Positions 1 to 6,038 of a DNA stretch of 9,657 bases are shown piece by piece (within the stretch, counting starts at the first letter, position 1; every line of letters begins with the position of its first letter). The notes below the pieces were generated by a model. It saw only the letters and a program-made list of their open reading frames with translations. It searched no databases and was not told where the DNA came from. Source of the DNA: Bacteroidales bacterium (lineage in GTDB: Bacteria; Bacteroidota; Bacteroidia; Bacteroidales; P3). The position numbers and the translations under genes are program-made. The stretch is taken from NCBI GenBank assembly GCA_016281475.1, contig JAEEIS010000037.1, forward strand, positions 1-9,657, given 5' to 3'.

Positions 1-542
1 TGTTGGGGCAGAGTCTGGTTGTTCCACCATCCTTCGATGGCGAACATTACGTTCATCGGCTCGAATACCGTGCCCGCACCCCCGTCGGCACGCTGTATCA
101 AGGCGGCACTGTAGCGGTTGCACAATCCTAGGTGCAGGTCTACGTGTCGGGCTCGCCAGCCCAGCTGCAGAGCGCCAGTAAACTCCTGTCGGTCAAACGA
201 AGGGTAATGCCGCCACAGATAGCTGTTCTCCAGCGTCAGACGTTGCCCTTTTTGAGTAGTCAGCAGCGTTGCCACGCCGCCCAATTTGGCAGCAATGCGG
301 TTGATGCTGGCATATTCGGCACCGGCGTACAATGTGAAGGTGTTCGACACCTCCCAGTCCGCCATCAAGGCCCCTCCGCCTATTCCGTCGGTGGCGTAGC
401 GGAAGTCGTAGAACCCGTAGCCCGTCACCGTCAGGGGGTGGCTCTTTGGCAGCTCTTCCTGCCCCTGCAGGGGCGTACTCCATTGTAAGCCTGTCACCGT
501 CAGCAGCAAAGCTGCAATTATTTGTTTTCGTATCGTAATCAT
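1..542 (-). CDS. Outer-membrane beta-barrel-like protein, 3' end missing
   Basis: The frame stays open from an ATG at 542 to the window edge, giving 180 codons; the C-terminus lies outside the window. The product starts MITIRKQIIAALLLTV, a basic start plus hydrophobic stretch, with a likely signal-peptidase I site near residues 26-28 (LQG|QEE). The mature part begins HPLTVTGYGFYDFRY and continues as short alternating polar/hydrophobic segments ending in aromatic residues (about 38-50, 68-80, 101-112, 121-130, 133-142), which is the look of outer-membrane beta-strands. No named family is recognised. The start codon overlaps the stop of the DUF4298 gene (ATGA at 542-539), so the two are probably cotranscribed and translationally coupled; no convincing Shine-Dalgarno is seen. 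The barrel assignment is inferred from pattern only. It could instead be another secreted beta-rich protein. Confidence 0.72.
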   Translation of the reverse strand, partial: MITIRKQIIAALLLTVTGLQWSTPLQGQEELPKSHPLTVTGYGFYDFRYATDGIGGGALMADWEVSNTFTLYAGAEYASINRIAAKLGGVATLLTTQKGQRLTLENSYLWRHYPSFDRQEFTGALQLGWRARHVDLHLGLCNRYSAALIQRADGGAGTVFEPMNVMFAIEGWWNNQTLPQ

Positions 543-901
543 TCTTTCAATAATTTCTCAGATAGTGTTTTCATTCTCGTGGCAAGGCTGCGGTTCTCCT
601 CAAGCAGGTTCCAAATCCCGTCCTCGCTCAGCACACCTCGTTTCAAGTCATGAGGTAGCAGCCCATTCTCATCATCTGCCAAGTCCTGTCGCCACTCCTC
701 ACTCCCCAGATACGCCTCCAGCACCGTCACCCCCTCCTGTGCCGCCTCATAGCAGTCCAACGCCTCCTCCATCTGTCCCACCGCCGCCATTGCCTCCTCC
801 AGCCGCCGTTCCATCTCCTGTATGCGCATTATCCCCTCTTGAGAGGGGTCCGCCGTCAGGCGGGGGGTATGTCCCTGTGCTGAAGTATGTAAATCATCCA
901 T
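539..901 (-). CDS. DUF4298 domain-containing protein
   Basis: This 120-residue protein carries the DUF4298 pattern: RIQEMERRLEEAM near residues 26-39, then ALDCYEA, LEAYLGSEEWRQDL (61-74), LPHDLKRGVLSEDGIWNLLEEN (82-103, in part) and a helical tail. Family members are about 90-100 residues of mostly helical sequence with no known biochemical role. It looks cytoplasmic (no signal peptide, no membrane segment). The start is ambiguous. The ATG at 901 gives 24 extra residues encoded by a hairpin-rich repeat; the ATG at 829 (MRIQEMER) matches the usual family start. I keep the longer form because changes between the two copies of this repeat are mostly synonymous in this frame. The promoter box at 932-925 would leave a leader of only about 15-20 nt before 901. 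It ends in an ATGA overlap with the barrel gene. Confidence 0.82.
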   Translation of the reverse strand: MDDLHTSAQGHTPRLTADPSQEGIMRIQEMERRLEEAMAAVGQMEEALDCYEAAQEGVTVLEAYLGSEEWRQDLADDENGLLPHDLKRGVLSEDGIWNLLEENRSLATRMKTLSEKLLKE

Positions 902-949
902 AAACTGCAGTCATTTTAAAATTGCAAAGATACACATTTTTTTCGACAT
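796..949 (-). repeat. Direct repeat copy A: promoter, hairpin leader and DUF4298 5' end
   Basis: This segment closely matches 1577-1727 in the same orientation. Shared parts are the CCTCCAGCCG edge, the codons for RIQEMER, two short hairpins, an ATCATCCATAAACTGCAG block, TTTTAAAATTGCAAA and the -7 box. Hairpin 1 is CCCCTCT (833-839) with AGAGGGG (842-848). Hairpin 2 is CCGCC (850-854), loop GTCA, GGCGG (859-863). Homology fades beyond about 950, where both copies still share a loose GCATG motif. Both hairpins fall inside the longer DUF4298 reading frame. Confidence 0.85.
925..932 (-). promoter_or_regulatory. Bacteroidota -7 promoter box (TATCTTTG)
   Basis: Read on the minus strand this is TATCTTTG followed by CA, a full match to the Bacteroidota sigma-ABfr -7 consensus TAnnTTTG. 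It lies 24 nt ahead of the ATG at 901 and would drive the DUF4298/barrel pair. No clear TTTG -33 element is visible. The same arrangement recurs at 1703-1710 in the second repeat copy. Confidence 0.55.
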
Positions 950-1098
950 AGCATGTGATTTCGTTTTAATGCAAGTTCACCTTCTTATTCACATGTGGCA
1001 CAAATATTCCCTTCAAAATCTTTTCCATAAGGTGGTTGCCATACAGATGTTCTTCAAACAGGATGTACATTAGTCTTCTCCTTTGTTTACCCTTTTTT

Positions 1099-1542
1099 CT
1101 ATCTGCTCCAGTTCCTATCCAATATATCCAATAATTGTGGATGCCTTTCGTCTTTTGCGACAGGTTGCTGCAATATTTGTCCCTCAAGTTGGGGGACATT
1201 TTGTCCCTCAGGTTGGGGGATTAATGTTGTGCACTGTGAATAAAGCAAATAGAAACTTCTAATGTAATACAGATTGGTGCGTGAGAAACAATGGGCATCA
1301 GGGTTCTCCCGTTGCAAGTCAACAGACAAGGTCTTAATAACGTTATCACCCCAACGTTCCTCAATGTGCATTTCAACAATGTCTCTCCCCAGTTCCCAAT
1401 AGAACCGTATTATCTCCTCGTTCACCCTCACCGCAGCCTTAATCTGGCTCCTGCGGTAGCGCGAGCCAAGATCCTTCACCCACTGCAGGTACTTCTTGTC
1501 CTGAATTGTAAGTGTTTTGCGCATAATATCTGTTACTGTCAC
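1099..1542 (-). pseudogene. DUF1016 (YhcG-type) N-terminal domain remnant
   Basis: This 147-codon frame matches the N-terminal domain of DUF1016 proteins: YLQWVKDLGSRYRRSQIKAA (18-37), VNEEIIRFYWELGRDIVE (40-57), a WGD motif (64-66), LSVDLQRENPDAHCFSRTNL (72-91) and YYIRSFYLLY (92-101). Full members are roughly 330-380 residues and end in a PD-(D/E)XK nuclease domain. Here the frame stops right after ILDRNWSR, which resembles the NWSR motif just past the N-terminal domain, and the IPWGHN-like motif expected before it is missing. I find no nuclease-domain sequence in any frame down to 966, so the gene appears truncated with a small internal loss. The start is GTG at 1542 or ATG at 1524. It follows the 39-codon DUF4298 remnant by 17 nt and could be transcribed with it. 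A standalone N-terminal-domain protein is possible but less likely. Confidence 0.72.
1161..1220 (-). repeat. Degenerate 24-nt repeat in the DUF1016 remnant
   Basis: Two good and one degraded in-frame 24-nt units encode PQPEGQNV, PQLEGQIL and QQPVAKD at about residues 109-131, directly after the conserved N-terminal domain. The segment sits at the interdomain linker, where such proteins vary in length, and just before the truncation. Confidence 0.6.
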
Positions 1543-1559
1543 TTTATTTTTCTAGTTCA

Positions 1560-1679
1560 CTACTCCTGCAACAAGTCCTCCAGCCGCTCCATTTCTTGTA
1601 TGCGCACTATCCCCTCTTGAGAGGGGTCCGCCGTCAGGCGGGGGGTATGTCCCTGTGTCGAGGTATGTAAATCATCCAT
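1560..1679 (-). pseudogene. Truncated DUF4298 5' remnant, 39 codons
   Basis: The frame from ATG 1679 to TAG 1562-1560 repeats the N-terminal extension of the DUF4298 protein with Ala8 changed to Thr and Met25 to Val, continues RIQEMER, then diverges into LEDLLQE and stops. It has its own -7 box (1710-1703). It therefore looks like a second copy of the promoter, leader and first codons of the DUF4298 gene whose body has been lost or replaced by the DUF1016 remnant starting 17 nt downstream. It could still be translated and act as a leader peptide for that gene, but this is inference. Confidence 0.6.
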
Positions 1680-1727
1680 AAACTGCAGCCATTTTAAAAT
1701 TGCAAAAGTACACTTTTTTCTTGGCAT
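1577..1727 (-). repeat. Direct repeat copy B: promoter, hairpin leader and DUF4298 5' end
   Basis: This is the second copy of 796-949, same orientation and nearly the same length. The hairpins are conserved without change: CCCCTCT (1611-1617) with AGAGGGG (1620-1626), and CCGCC (1628-1632) with GGCGG (1637-1641). Together the copies bracket the DUF1016 remnant. Confidence 0.85.
1703..1710 (-). promoter_or_regulatory. Bacteroidota -7 promoter box (TACTTTTG)
   Basis: The minus strand reads TACTTTTG then CA, matching TAnnTTTG, 24 nt before the ATG at 1679, the same geometry as copy A. It would transcribe the DUF4298 remnant and the DUF1016 remnant. No clear -33 element is seen. Confidence 0.5.
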
Positions 1728-2057
1728 GGAATGTGGCTAGGATTTTTCGTTGGGACATGAGAGGTTTTTATATACAGGAATTAGAGGCAACAAAGCTACT
1801 ACCTCATTGCCGTACGATCATTATAGGTTGATGGTTTAGTTCGGATATGCAACCATTTTTTAGTGCATCTGCGTACTTGTCGTAGTTTCTGTCTTGGAAT
1901 GTTCATCTATGATCAAAGAATCCATTAGAATTGCTATAAGAAGACTTTTTTGTATAATGTGTGATACATAATTCTATACTTAGGAATTCGTTCATACTAT
2001 ATTGTTTCCGATAAGCAAAGATTATAGTAAATGCATATAGCTAATTGTTAAAAAAGT
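1728..2057. other. AT-rich intergenic region without a recognised gene
   Basis: About 330 bp between the repeat and the McrC-like gene. Only very short frames occur (30 and 35 codons on the minus strand, neither recognisable) and there is no RNA gene or strong hairpin. On the minus strand a run of six T (about 2047-2052) follows the McrC stop, but with only a weak 5-bp stem ahead of it. The AT-rich composition begins here and continues through the McrBC-like genes. Confidence 0.5.
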
Positions 2058-3392
2058 TCAGTCATTAAAAATAATTAGATTGTTGAACACTTCTTTTATC
2101 TCATCAATGTACTTTTTTCCAATAGGAATTCCAATAAGATATATGTCCACTTCAGAGTGTGTTATGGGATTATTAACAGTTAGTTTGTGGCTTGTTACAA
2201 CAGAGAATGGATAAACGAGCATGGCCTGTTTTGTTAAAGAGGAATTTAATGCACAATAAGCAAGTATCTGATGAAAATCGTGGCGAAAGGCTTCTTTTAG
2301 TATATCACTATTGTCATGCCAATTAAAAATATGACTCTTATACTTTGCATCAATTATTATTTGATCTTGATTCTTAATGAGAATAAGGTCAGGTTCAAGA
2401 TAATGAAGTCCCCATTGTGGAAGATTCCCTGTTCGTATGGGATAGTGTGGATTATTTATTCCGTGTGCACCTTTCCTTTTTGTAACATCTTCTAACAAAT
2501 ATTGTACATATTTTTCGAAGAATTCCGCATAATCCATTCGCCAAGCCAACCTCTCATTAGACTTGTTTCCCAGAATAATAATTGCCAGATCTTTCAACCG
2601 TTTGATGATACAAGGATCTGACATGCGCTTTTGTATATTCTTTATAGGAATTATTGGTTTGTCATTTAATATTTTTTTTAGTTGATTGATTCGGTTTGAA
2701 TAAATTGCACGAATGCGAATAGGAGCCCGTTGAGATTCTAGCTCATCAATGGCAATCTTAAGAACGTAATTAAGCTGTGCCCATTCTGGGTGGTCTATGG
2801 TTAATAAATTGCGTTTGTTATGGAAGGTGGAGAATTCTAAAGGATTTTTTGCAGTCCGTAAAGCATATTCATCCCATATAGTTGAACCTTGAGGGAATTG
2901 TTCTATCTTAATAACATTTGAAAACTTTTGCCATCTAAAATGTTCCGCTTTTATATATATATCAATATATTTACAGCACTCCATGAAAATAGGAGGAGTC
3001 AATTGGGTGTCTTGTACTAAACGGAGTTTATCAGAATACTCAGGTCGTATATTGTTATCAAGAAGTGTGATCAATTCGCCTGCTTCTTCCCCGAAACGTC
3101 CTGAGACAATTAGATCTCCTACAGCCTTCCCGTTCAAAGGGGAAATAATAGGAATGGCCCCTATAAACTTGGAAGTAATAAGTTTAATAGAGGATTTCCC
3201 GTTGAGGTTTTCGATGTTGGCGGAAATTCCTAGATAAGATAAATTCTTTTGATTGAGTTCAATGAATCTCTGCATGACCGATTCCATTGATCTGTCACTC
3301 CATTTCCAACTTTGCTTCAGTTTATCAATAGACCAGTAGACAGTACTCAAGGTTGGTATTTTACCAAAAGAATATGTTTTTGTTCTATTCAT
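2058..3392 (-). CDS. mcrC: McrC-like PD-(D/E)XK nuclease subunit
   Basis: A 444-residue protein expected to be the nuclease partner of the McrB-like motor. The C-terminal half has the McrC signature in order: MDYAEFFEKYVQYLL (286-300), with Glu293 in the conserved helix; YLEPDLILI (331-339), with Asp335; IIIDAKYK (345-352), with Asp348 and Lys350; DFHQILAYC (372-380), with Gln375; and LVYPF (392-396). This is the PD...DxK core of the McrC fold and the residues look intact. E. coli McrC is about 348 residues, so roughly 100 extra residues are present. The N-terminal part (about 1-230, including PIISPLNGKAVGDLIVSGRF) is not recognised and may bind DNA or contact the partner. The ATG at 3392 overlaps the McrB-like 3' end by 8 nt, implying coupled translation. 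A LlaJI-type nuclease was considered, but the motif order fits McrC better. Confidence 0.85.
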   Translation of the reverse strand: MNRTKTYSFGKIPTLSTVYWSIDKLKQSWKWSDRSMESVMQRFIELNQKNLSYLGISANIENLNGKSSIKLITSKFIGAIPIISPLNGKAVGDLIVSGRFGEEAGELITLLDNNIRPEYSDKLRLVQDTQLTPPIFMECCKYIDIYIKAEHFRWQKFSNVIKIEQFPQGSTIWDEYALRTAKNPLEFSTFHNKRNLLTIDHPEWAQLNYVLKIAIDELESQRAPIRIRAIYSNRINQLKKILNDKPIIPIKNIQKRMSDPCIIKRLKDLAIIILGNKSNERLAWRMDYAEFFEKYVQYLLEDVTKRKGAHGINNPHYPIRTGNLPQWGLHYLEPDLILIKNQDQIIIDAKYKSHIFNWHDNSDILKEAFRHDFHQILAYCALNSSLTKQAMLVYPFSVVTSHKLTVNNPITHSEVDIYLIGIPIGKKYIDEIKEVFNNLIIFND

Positions 3393-4824
3393 ACATTAGA
3401 TGACCAGTTTCTTTTAGGAAAAGGTCGCAAAAAGAATCTTTTGCTTTCAACAAATACCCCTCTGCCAGGTATTCTTTTATAAGAGGCATTAGTTCATATA
3501 TTATACGTTCTTTCATTTCGGTTTCCTTATTATTCTTATTTACAATGAAATAAGACTGACCGGGTTGAAGGTTAAGTTCTTCATCAGTGGCGTATTCAAA
3601 GAAAATGTCTGCTATCTTATTAAACGTAGTTTTCATGAATTCCATACCATCGTCTGGTTTGATCTCATGTGGTCGAAGTGTATACCAAACAAAGCGACGT
3701 CGAAGAGCAAAGTCCACTACAGCAAGACTCCGGTCGGCGGTGTTCATTGTTGCGATAACATGGAGATTTTCAGGTATTTTCTCTATCTCCATATCTCCAA
3801 TCTTCATTTTGACATTTCTATTATTTGATTGACGTTCGAACAGATAGAATACGGGTCCAAGAACATTAGAAAGGTTAGCTCTATTTAATTCATCAATAAT
3901 AAGAAGAACCTTTTGGGTTGAATTTTCTTTTGCATATTTTATCGCTTGATAAAGAATACCTTCTTTGTGCTGAAATTTAATATGATTGTTGTCCGAATTT
4001 GTGTTGGGCTCGAGACCAAATACAAAATCCGAATAGTTTGTTTCCGCATGAAACTGTTCAAAAAACACTTTGTCGTAGTCTTTTGATATTTCTAGTGCTG
4101 TATATGTTTTACCTGTCCCAGGAGCACCTTGCAATACAACATATTTTCTTTGATTTAATAGTTCAGTTATTGATTTCTTATCGTCCCTTTGATTAGGAGA
4201 GGGTATTTTCTGTAATTGTTTTTTAATATTATTTTTCTGAGCGACATTCCCCCATGCACGCATTTTTGCATATGTGGCAAGCCAAGAATAAATGGTATCA
4301 CATGCAGTAGGAATATCGGGGTCGTTAAAATCCACTATAATGCTTGCAGGCAGAACAGTTTTATAACGATCAATAACTATTTTTAAATCAGGAGAATTTG
4401 CTTTTATCTCATTCAAAAGATCTGAAGACGAACTTTCTATATCATCGAACGACGTCTTAAAGAAACTCTTGTTCTGATAATTGAGCCTTAAAAAAAGTCT
4501 TCGTAAACCAGGTTGGGACGCAATTTGATAATCATTTCTAAACCCAGAAGAGCCGACTCCTAATGCTACTACACAAACCTTGATATTGTCCTTATTATCA
4601 GGAAATATTACAAAAGAGTAATCTGAATATGGCCCATTAGTATCTTCATCTCCGCTAAGAAAACCAAAATAAGCAGATCCTTCATTGAAGGATTCTGGAA
4701 GCAAATTGTTCCGAATTATTGAATTCCCTTTAGTATCGATGATTAGTCGCCCATCATTCTTTGCAATAAGACCATATTCTTTAGCCTTATCTAAAACATT
4801 ATTAAATAACTCCTCGGCAGTCAT
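3385..4824 (-). CDS. mcrB: McrB-like AAA+ NTPase of a type IV-type restriction system
   Basis: A 479-residue protein whose C-terminal half is a McrB-type AAA+ motor: Walker A GAPGTGKT (233-240), Walker B VLLIIDE (306-312) followed by LNRANLSNVLG, the McrB hallmark MNTADRS (360-366), and VDFALRRRFVW (370-380), which carries the arginine-finger region. In known McrBC systems the GTP-driven hexamer translocates DNA and activates McrC cleavage of modified DNA. Residues 1-215 are a separate domain with FVIFPDN (71-77) and VVALGVGSSGFRNDYQ (85-100); it does not look like the E. coli McrB 5-methylcytosine reader, so the target is unknown. No membrane segments are seen. The ATG at 4824 lacks a clear Shine-Dalgarno, as is usual in this phylum. 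The AT-rich composition contrasts with the flanks and suggests transfer. Whether it uses GTP or ATP cannot be told from sequence. Confidence 0.88.
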   Translation of the reverse strand: MTAEELFNNVLDKAKEYGLIAKNDGRLIIDTKGNSIIRNNLLPESFNEGSAYFGFLSGDEDTNGPYSDYSFVIFPDNKDNIKVCVVALGVGSSGFRNDYQIASQPGLRRLFLRLNYQNKSFFKTSFDDIESSSSDLLNEIKANSPDLKIVIDRYKTVLPASIIVDFNDPDIPTACDTIYSWLATYAKMRAWGNVAQKNNIKKQLQKIPSPNQRDDKKSITELLNQRKYVVLQGAPGTGKTYTALEISKDYDKVFFEQFHAETNYSDFVFGLEPNTNSDNNHIKFQHKEGILYQAIKYAKENSTQKVLLIIDELNRANLSNVLGPVFYLFERQSNNRNVKMKIGDMEIEKIPENLHVIATMNTADRSLAVVDFALRRRFVWYTLRPHEIKPDDGMEFMKTTFNKIADIFFEYATDEELNLQPGQSYFIVNKNNKETEMKERIIYELMPLIKEYLAEGYLLKAKDSFCDLFLKETGHLMYE

Positions 4825-5165
4825 GTTATGTGTATTTAAACTTTAACCTCAAAAAGAGGGCGCAGAAGAGATTGGGAAAGCAGGGCTTAGCACAGCCGCA
4901 TCAGACAACAATCATTCTGTCCACGCCCATATTGTCAAGCGTAAACATCCGTTGCCTTGTTTGAACTGATGCTAGTAAAAAGTGCTAATTCTGCTTTTTC
5001 AGCCTAATCAAGGATGTTATAGACTCAGTTTTTCTTTATTGTTCTTTCGTCGCTATTTTATTGTCCGTAAGCCTCCAACGGGGTCTCACAATAAGAAGGG
5101 CATGAGACTTGTGTGCCATAAGGCAATGCCTTTCTCGTGTACTTTTTTATGCAATTATCGCATTG

Positions 5166-5173
5166 CAAAAATA
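5166..5173 (-). promoter_or_regulatory. Possible -7 box for the McrBC-like operon (TATTTTTG)
   Basis: The minus strand reads TATTTTTG followed by CA, a full match to TAnnTTTG. It points towards the McrB-like gene but is about 340 nt from its ATG, which would imply a long untranslated leader. No -33 element is evident. I see no better box closer to the gene. Confidence 0.3.
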
Positions 5174-5324
5174 CGAATAATTCTTGGAACGGTAAAAAAA
5201 TATTTTTTACTATTTATTATTATAGGCGTTTAAAATTAGGCGGCCTCAAAATTTGGTTATTTCTATTTTCTAGGTGTGGGGGAGGGTCTGCTTTAGGTGC
5301 TTCGGCAGTATTGGGTATTATTTG

Positions 5325-5332
5325 CAAAGGTA
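5325..5332 (-). promoter_or_regulatory. Orphan -7 box (TACCTTTG)
   Basis: The minus strand reads TACCTTTG followed by CA, another full match to the Bacteroidota -7 consensus. No gene begins nearby downstream. It might start a small transcript or be a second, distal promoter for the McrBC-like genes, or it may be chance. Confidence 0.22.
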
Positions 5333-5449
5333 TCAGGGAGGTGCTTGCGGTTGCTCTTGCGATGCATATCGTCCGCATTGCCAATCTGTGCATTGCTCCA
5401 TTCATAAACCCGCGCGCTACCTAGGGGAACGGCGTGGGGCTGCCTGATG

Positions 5450-5610
5450 CGCTACAACGCTACAGCGCTACAGTTCGATTTTATGGTCTCCTTTCATTTT
5501 CTTAAATGAAATTAATATAATATATAACTATATATGAATATATCTAAAATATTTTATTGTGGAGGGGGTGATAAGCGTATTTCGAACTGTAGCGCTGTAG
5601 CACTGTAGCA
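5450..5610. repeat. Inverted arrays of octamer CGCTACAG around an AT-rich core
   Basis: The left arm has three head-to-tail octamers, CGCTACAA, CGCTACAG, CGCTACAG (5450-5473), then TTCGA. The right arm is TCGAA followed by CTGTAGCG, CTGTAGCA, CTGTAGCA (5587-5610). The arms 5451-5478 and 5582-5609 are inverted repeats of 28 bp with two mismatches. The roughly 100-bp core is very AT-rich and contains a perfect hairpin TTTCATTT-TCTT-AAATGAAA (5492-5511). The layout resembles iterons or protein-binding arrays, or the ends of a small non-autonomous element. No nearby gene explains it. Confidence 0.8.
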
Positions 5611-5812
5611 GAGGACTTCATTGTGTCGCTATAATGCCTTCCTAGTCAGTGCGTTGCAGTAGGATTGCCAGTATTTATATGTGTAATGTTTTGGATGTCT
5701 GATATTTGGGCTTTTTCTCCATATCGTTACGAAACCTTTCCTCCCACGCTAATGATACATGATGCCCCCTCTGTGGTGCCCTTGCAAAGTCGGTTTGTGT
5801 TCGCCCGTAGGA

Positions 5813-5867
5813 GCGAAGGCAGAGCGAAGGCAGAGCGAAGGCAAAGCGAACCCAGAGTGAGGGCAAA
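5813..5867. repeat. 11-bp tandem repeat, five units
   Basis: The units are GCGAAGGCAGA, GCGAAGGCAGA, GCGAAGGCAAA, GCGAACCCAGA and GTGAGGGCAAA. The first two are identical and the rest decay progressively. It lies in non-coding sequence; unit number could vary between strains by slippage. Confidence 0.85.
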
Positions 5868-6030
5868 TTGAGAATTGAGAACACAACAAGTTGGCGGGGT
5901 CTTTTGTCAAATTACAATTTTTAAATAAACTCTTTTTAAACGCTTATCGTTTTGGGCGATTATTAGAGGTTTCCATTCATGATTGTGGGGTTTGAGGCAA
6001 TAAATCGGGCTTTGGGGCGTTATAAAGGTG

Positions 6031-6038
6031 TATCTTTT
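6031..6038 (+). promoter_or_regulatory. Candidate -7 box for the thioesterase gene (TATCTTTT)
   Basis: TATCTTTT matches TAnnTTTG except in the last base, and TTTG at 6011-6014 could be the -33 element, though the 16-bp gap is shorter than usual. Transcription would start only a few bases before the ATG at 6053. Confidence 0.3.

Larger units (their letters stand above)
4825..5449. other. Long intergenic region upstream of the McrBC-like operon
   Basis: About 620 bp with no convincing gene. Frames up to 95 codons exist but show no family resemblance and no coding pattern. Visible items are a small CCTC/GAGG hairpin about 25 bp upstream of the McrB-like start, an AT palindrome GTAAAAAA-ATA-TTTTTTAC at 5192-5210, and two minus-strand -7-like boxes. 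The stretch around 4990-5150 has mixed composition and may be the decayed end of a mobile or dispersed element; I cannot assign it. Confidence 0.45.

Noticed and set aside
193..483. Minus-strand 96-codon frame at the left edge
   Set aside because: It is in a different frame from the signal-peptide-bearing barrel-like frame that runs open from 542 to the window edge; its Arg-rich composition is typical of a shadow frame.
565..903. Plus-strand Pro/Ser-rich frame of 112 codons
   Set aside because: Antisense of the DUF4298 gene; the proline runs come from reading Glu/Ala/Gly codons backwards.
966..1199. 77-codon minus-strand frame overlapping the DUF1016 remnant
   Set aside because: Considered as a frameshifted continuation of DUF1016, but its sequence (LMYILFEEHLYGNHLMEK) has no resemblance to the nuclease domain and it overlaps the real frame.
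2041..2086. Intrinsic terminator after the McrC-like gene
   Set aside because: A T-run follows TGAAC, which can pair with GTTCA upstream, but the stem is only 5 bp with a loop of about 22 nt reaching into the coding end.
2058..3392. LlaJI-type restriction nuclease instead of McrC
   Set aside because: LlaJI also pairs with a McrB-like motor, but the EFFEKYV, EPD, DAKYK, DFHQILAY and LVYPF order matches McrC.
5137..5424. Plus-strand 95-codon frame in the long intergenic region
   Set aside because: No recognisable domain, no start context, composition changes mid-frame from AT-rich to GC-rich, and an equally plausible frame lies on the opposite strand.
5450..5610. CRISPR array
   Set aside because: The repeats are directly abutting octamers without spacers and the two triplets are inverted relative to each other; no cas genes are present.
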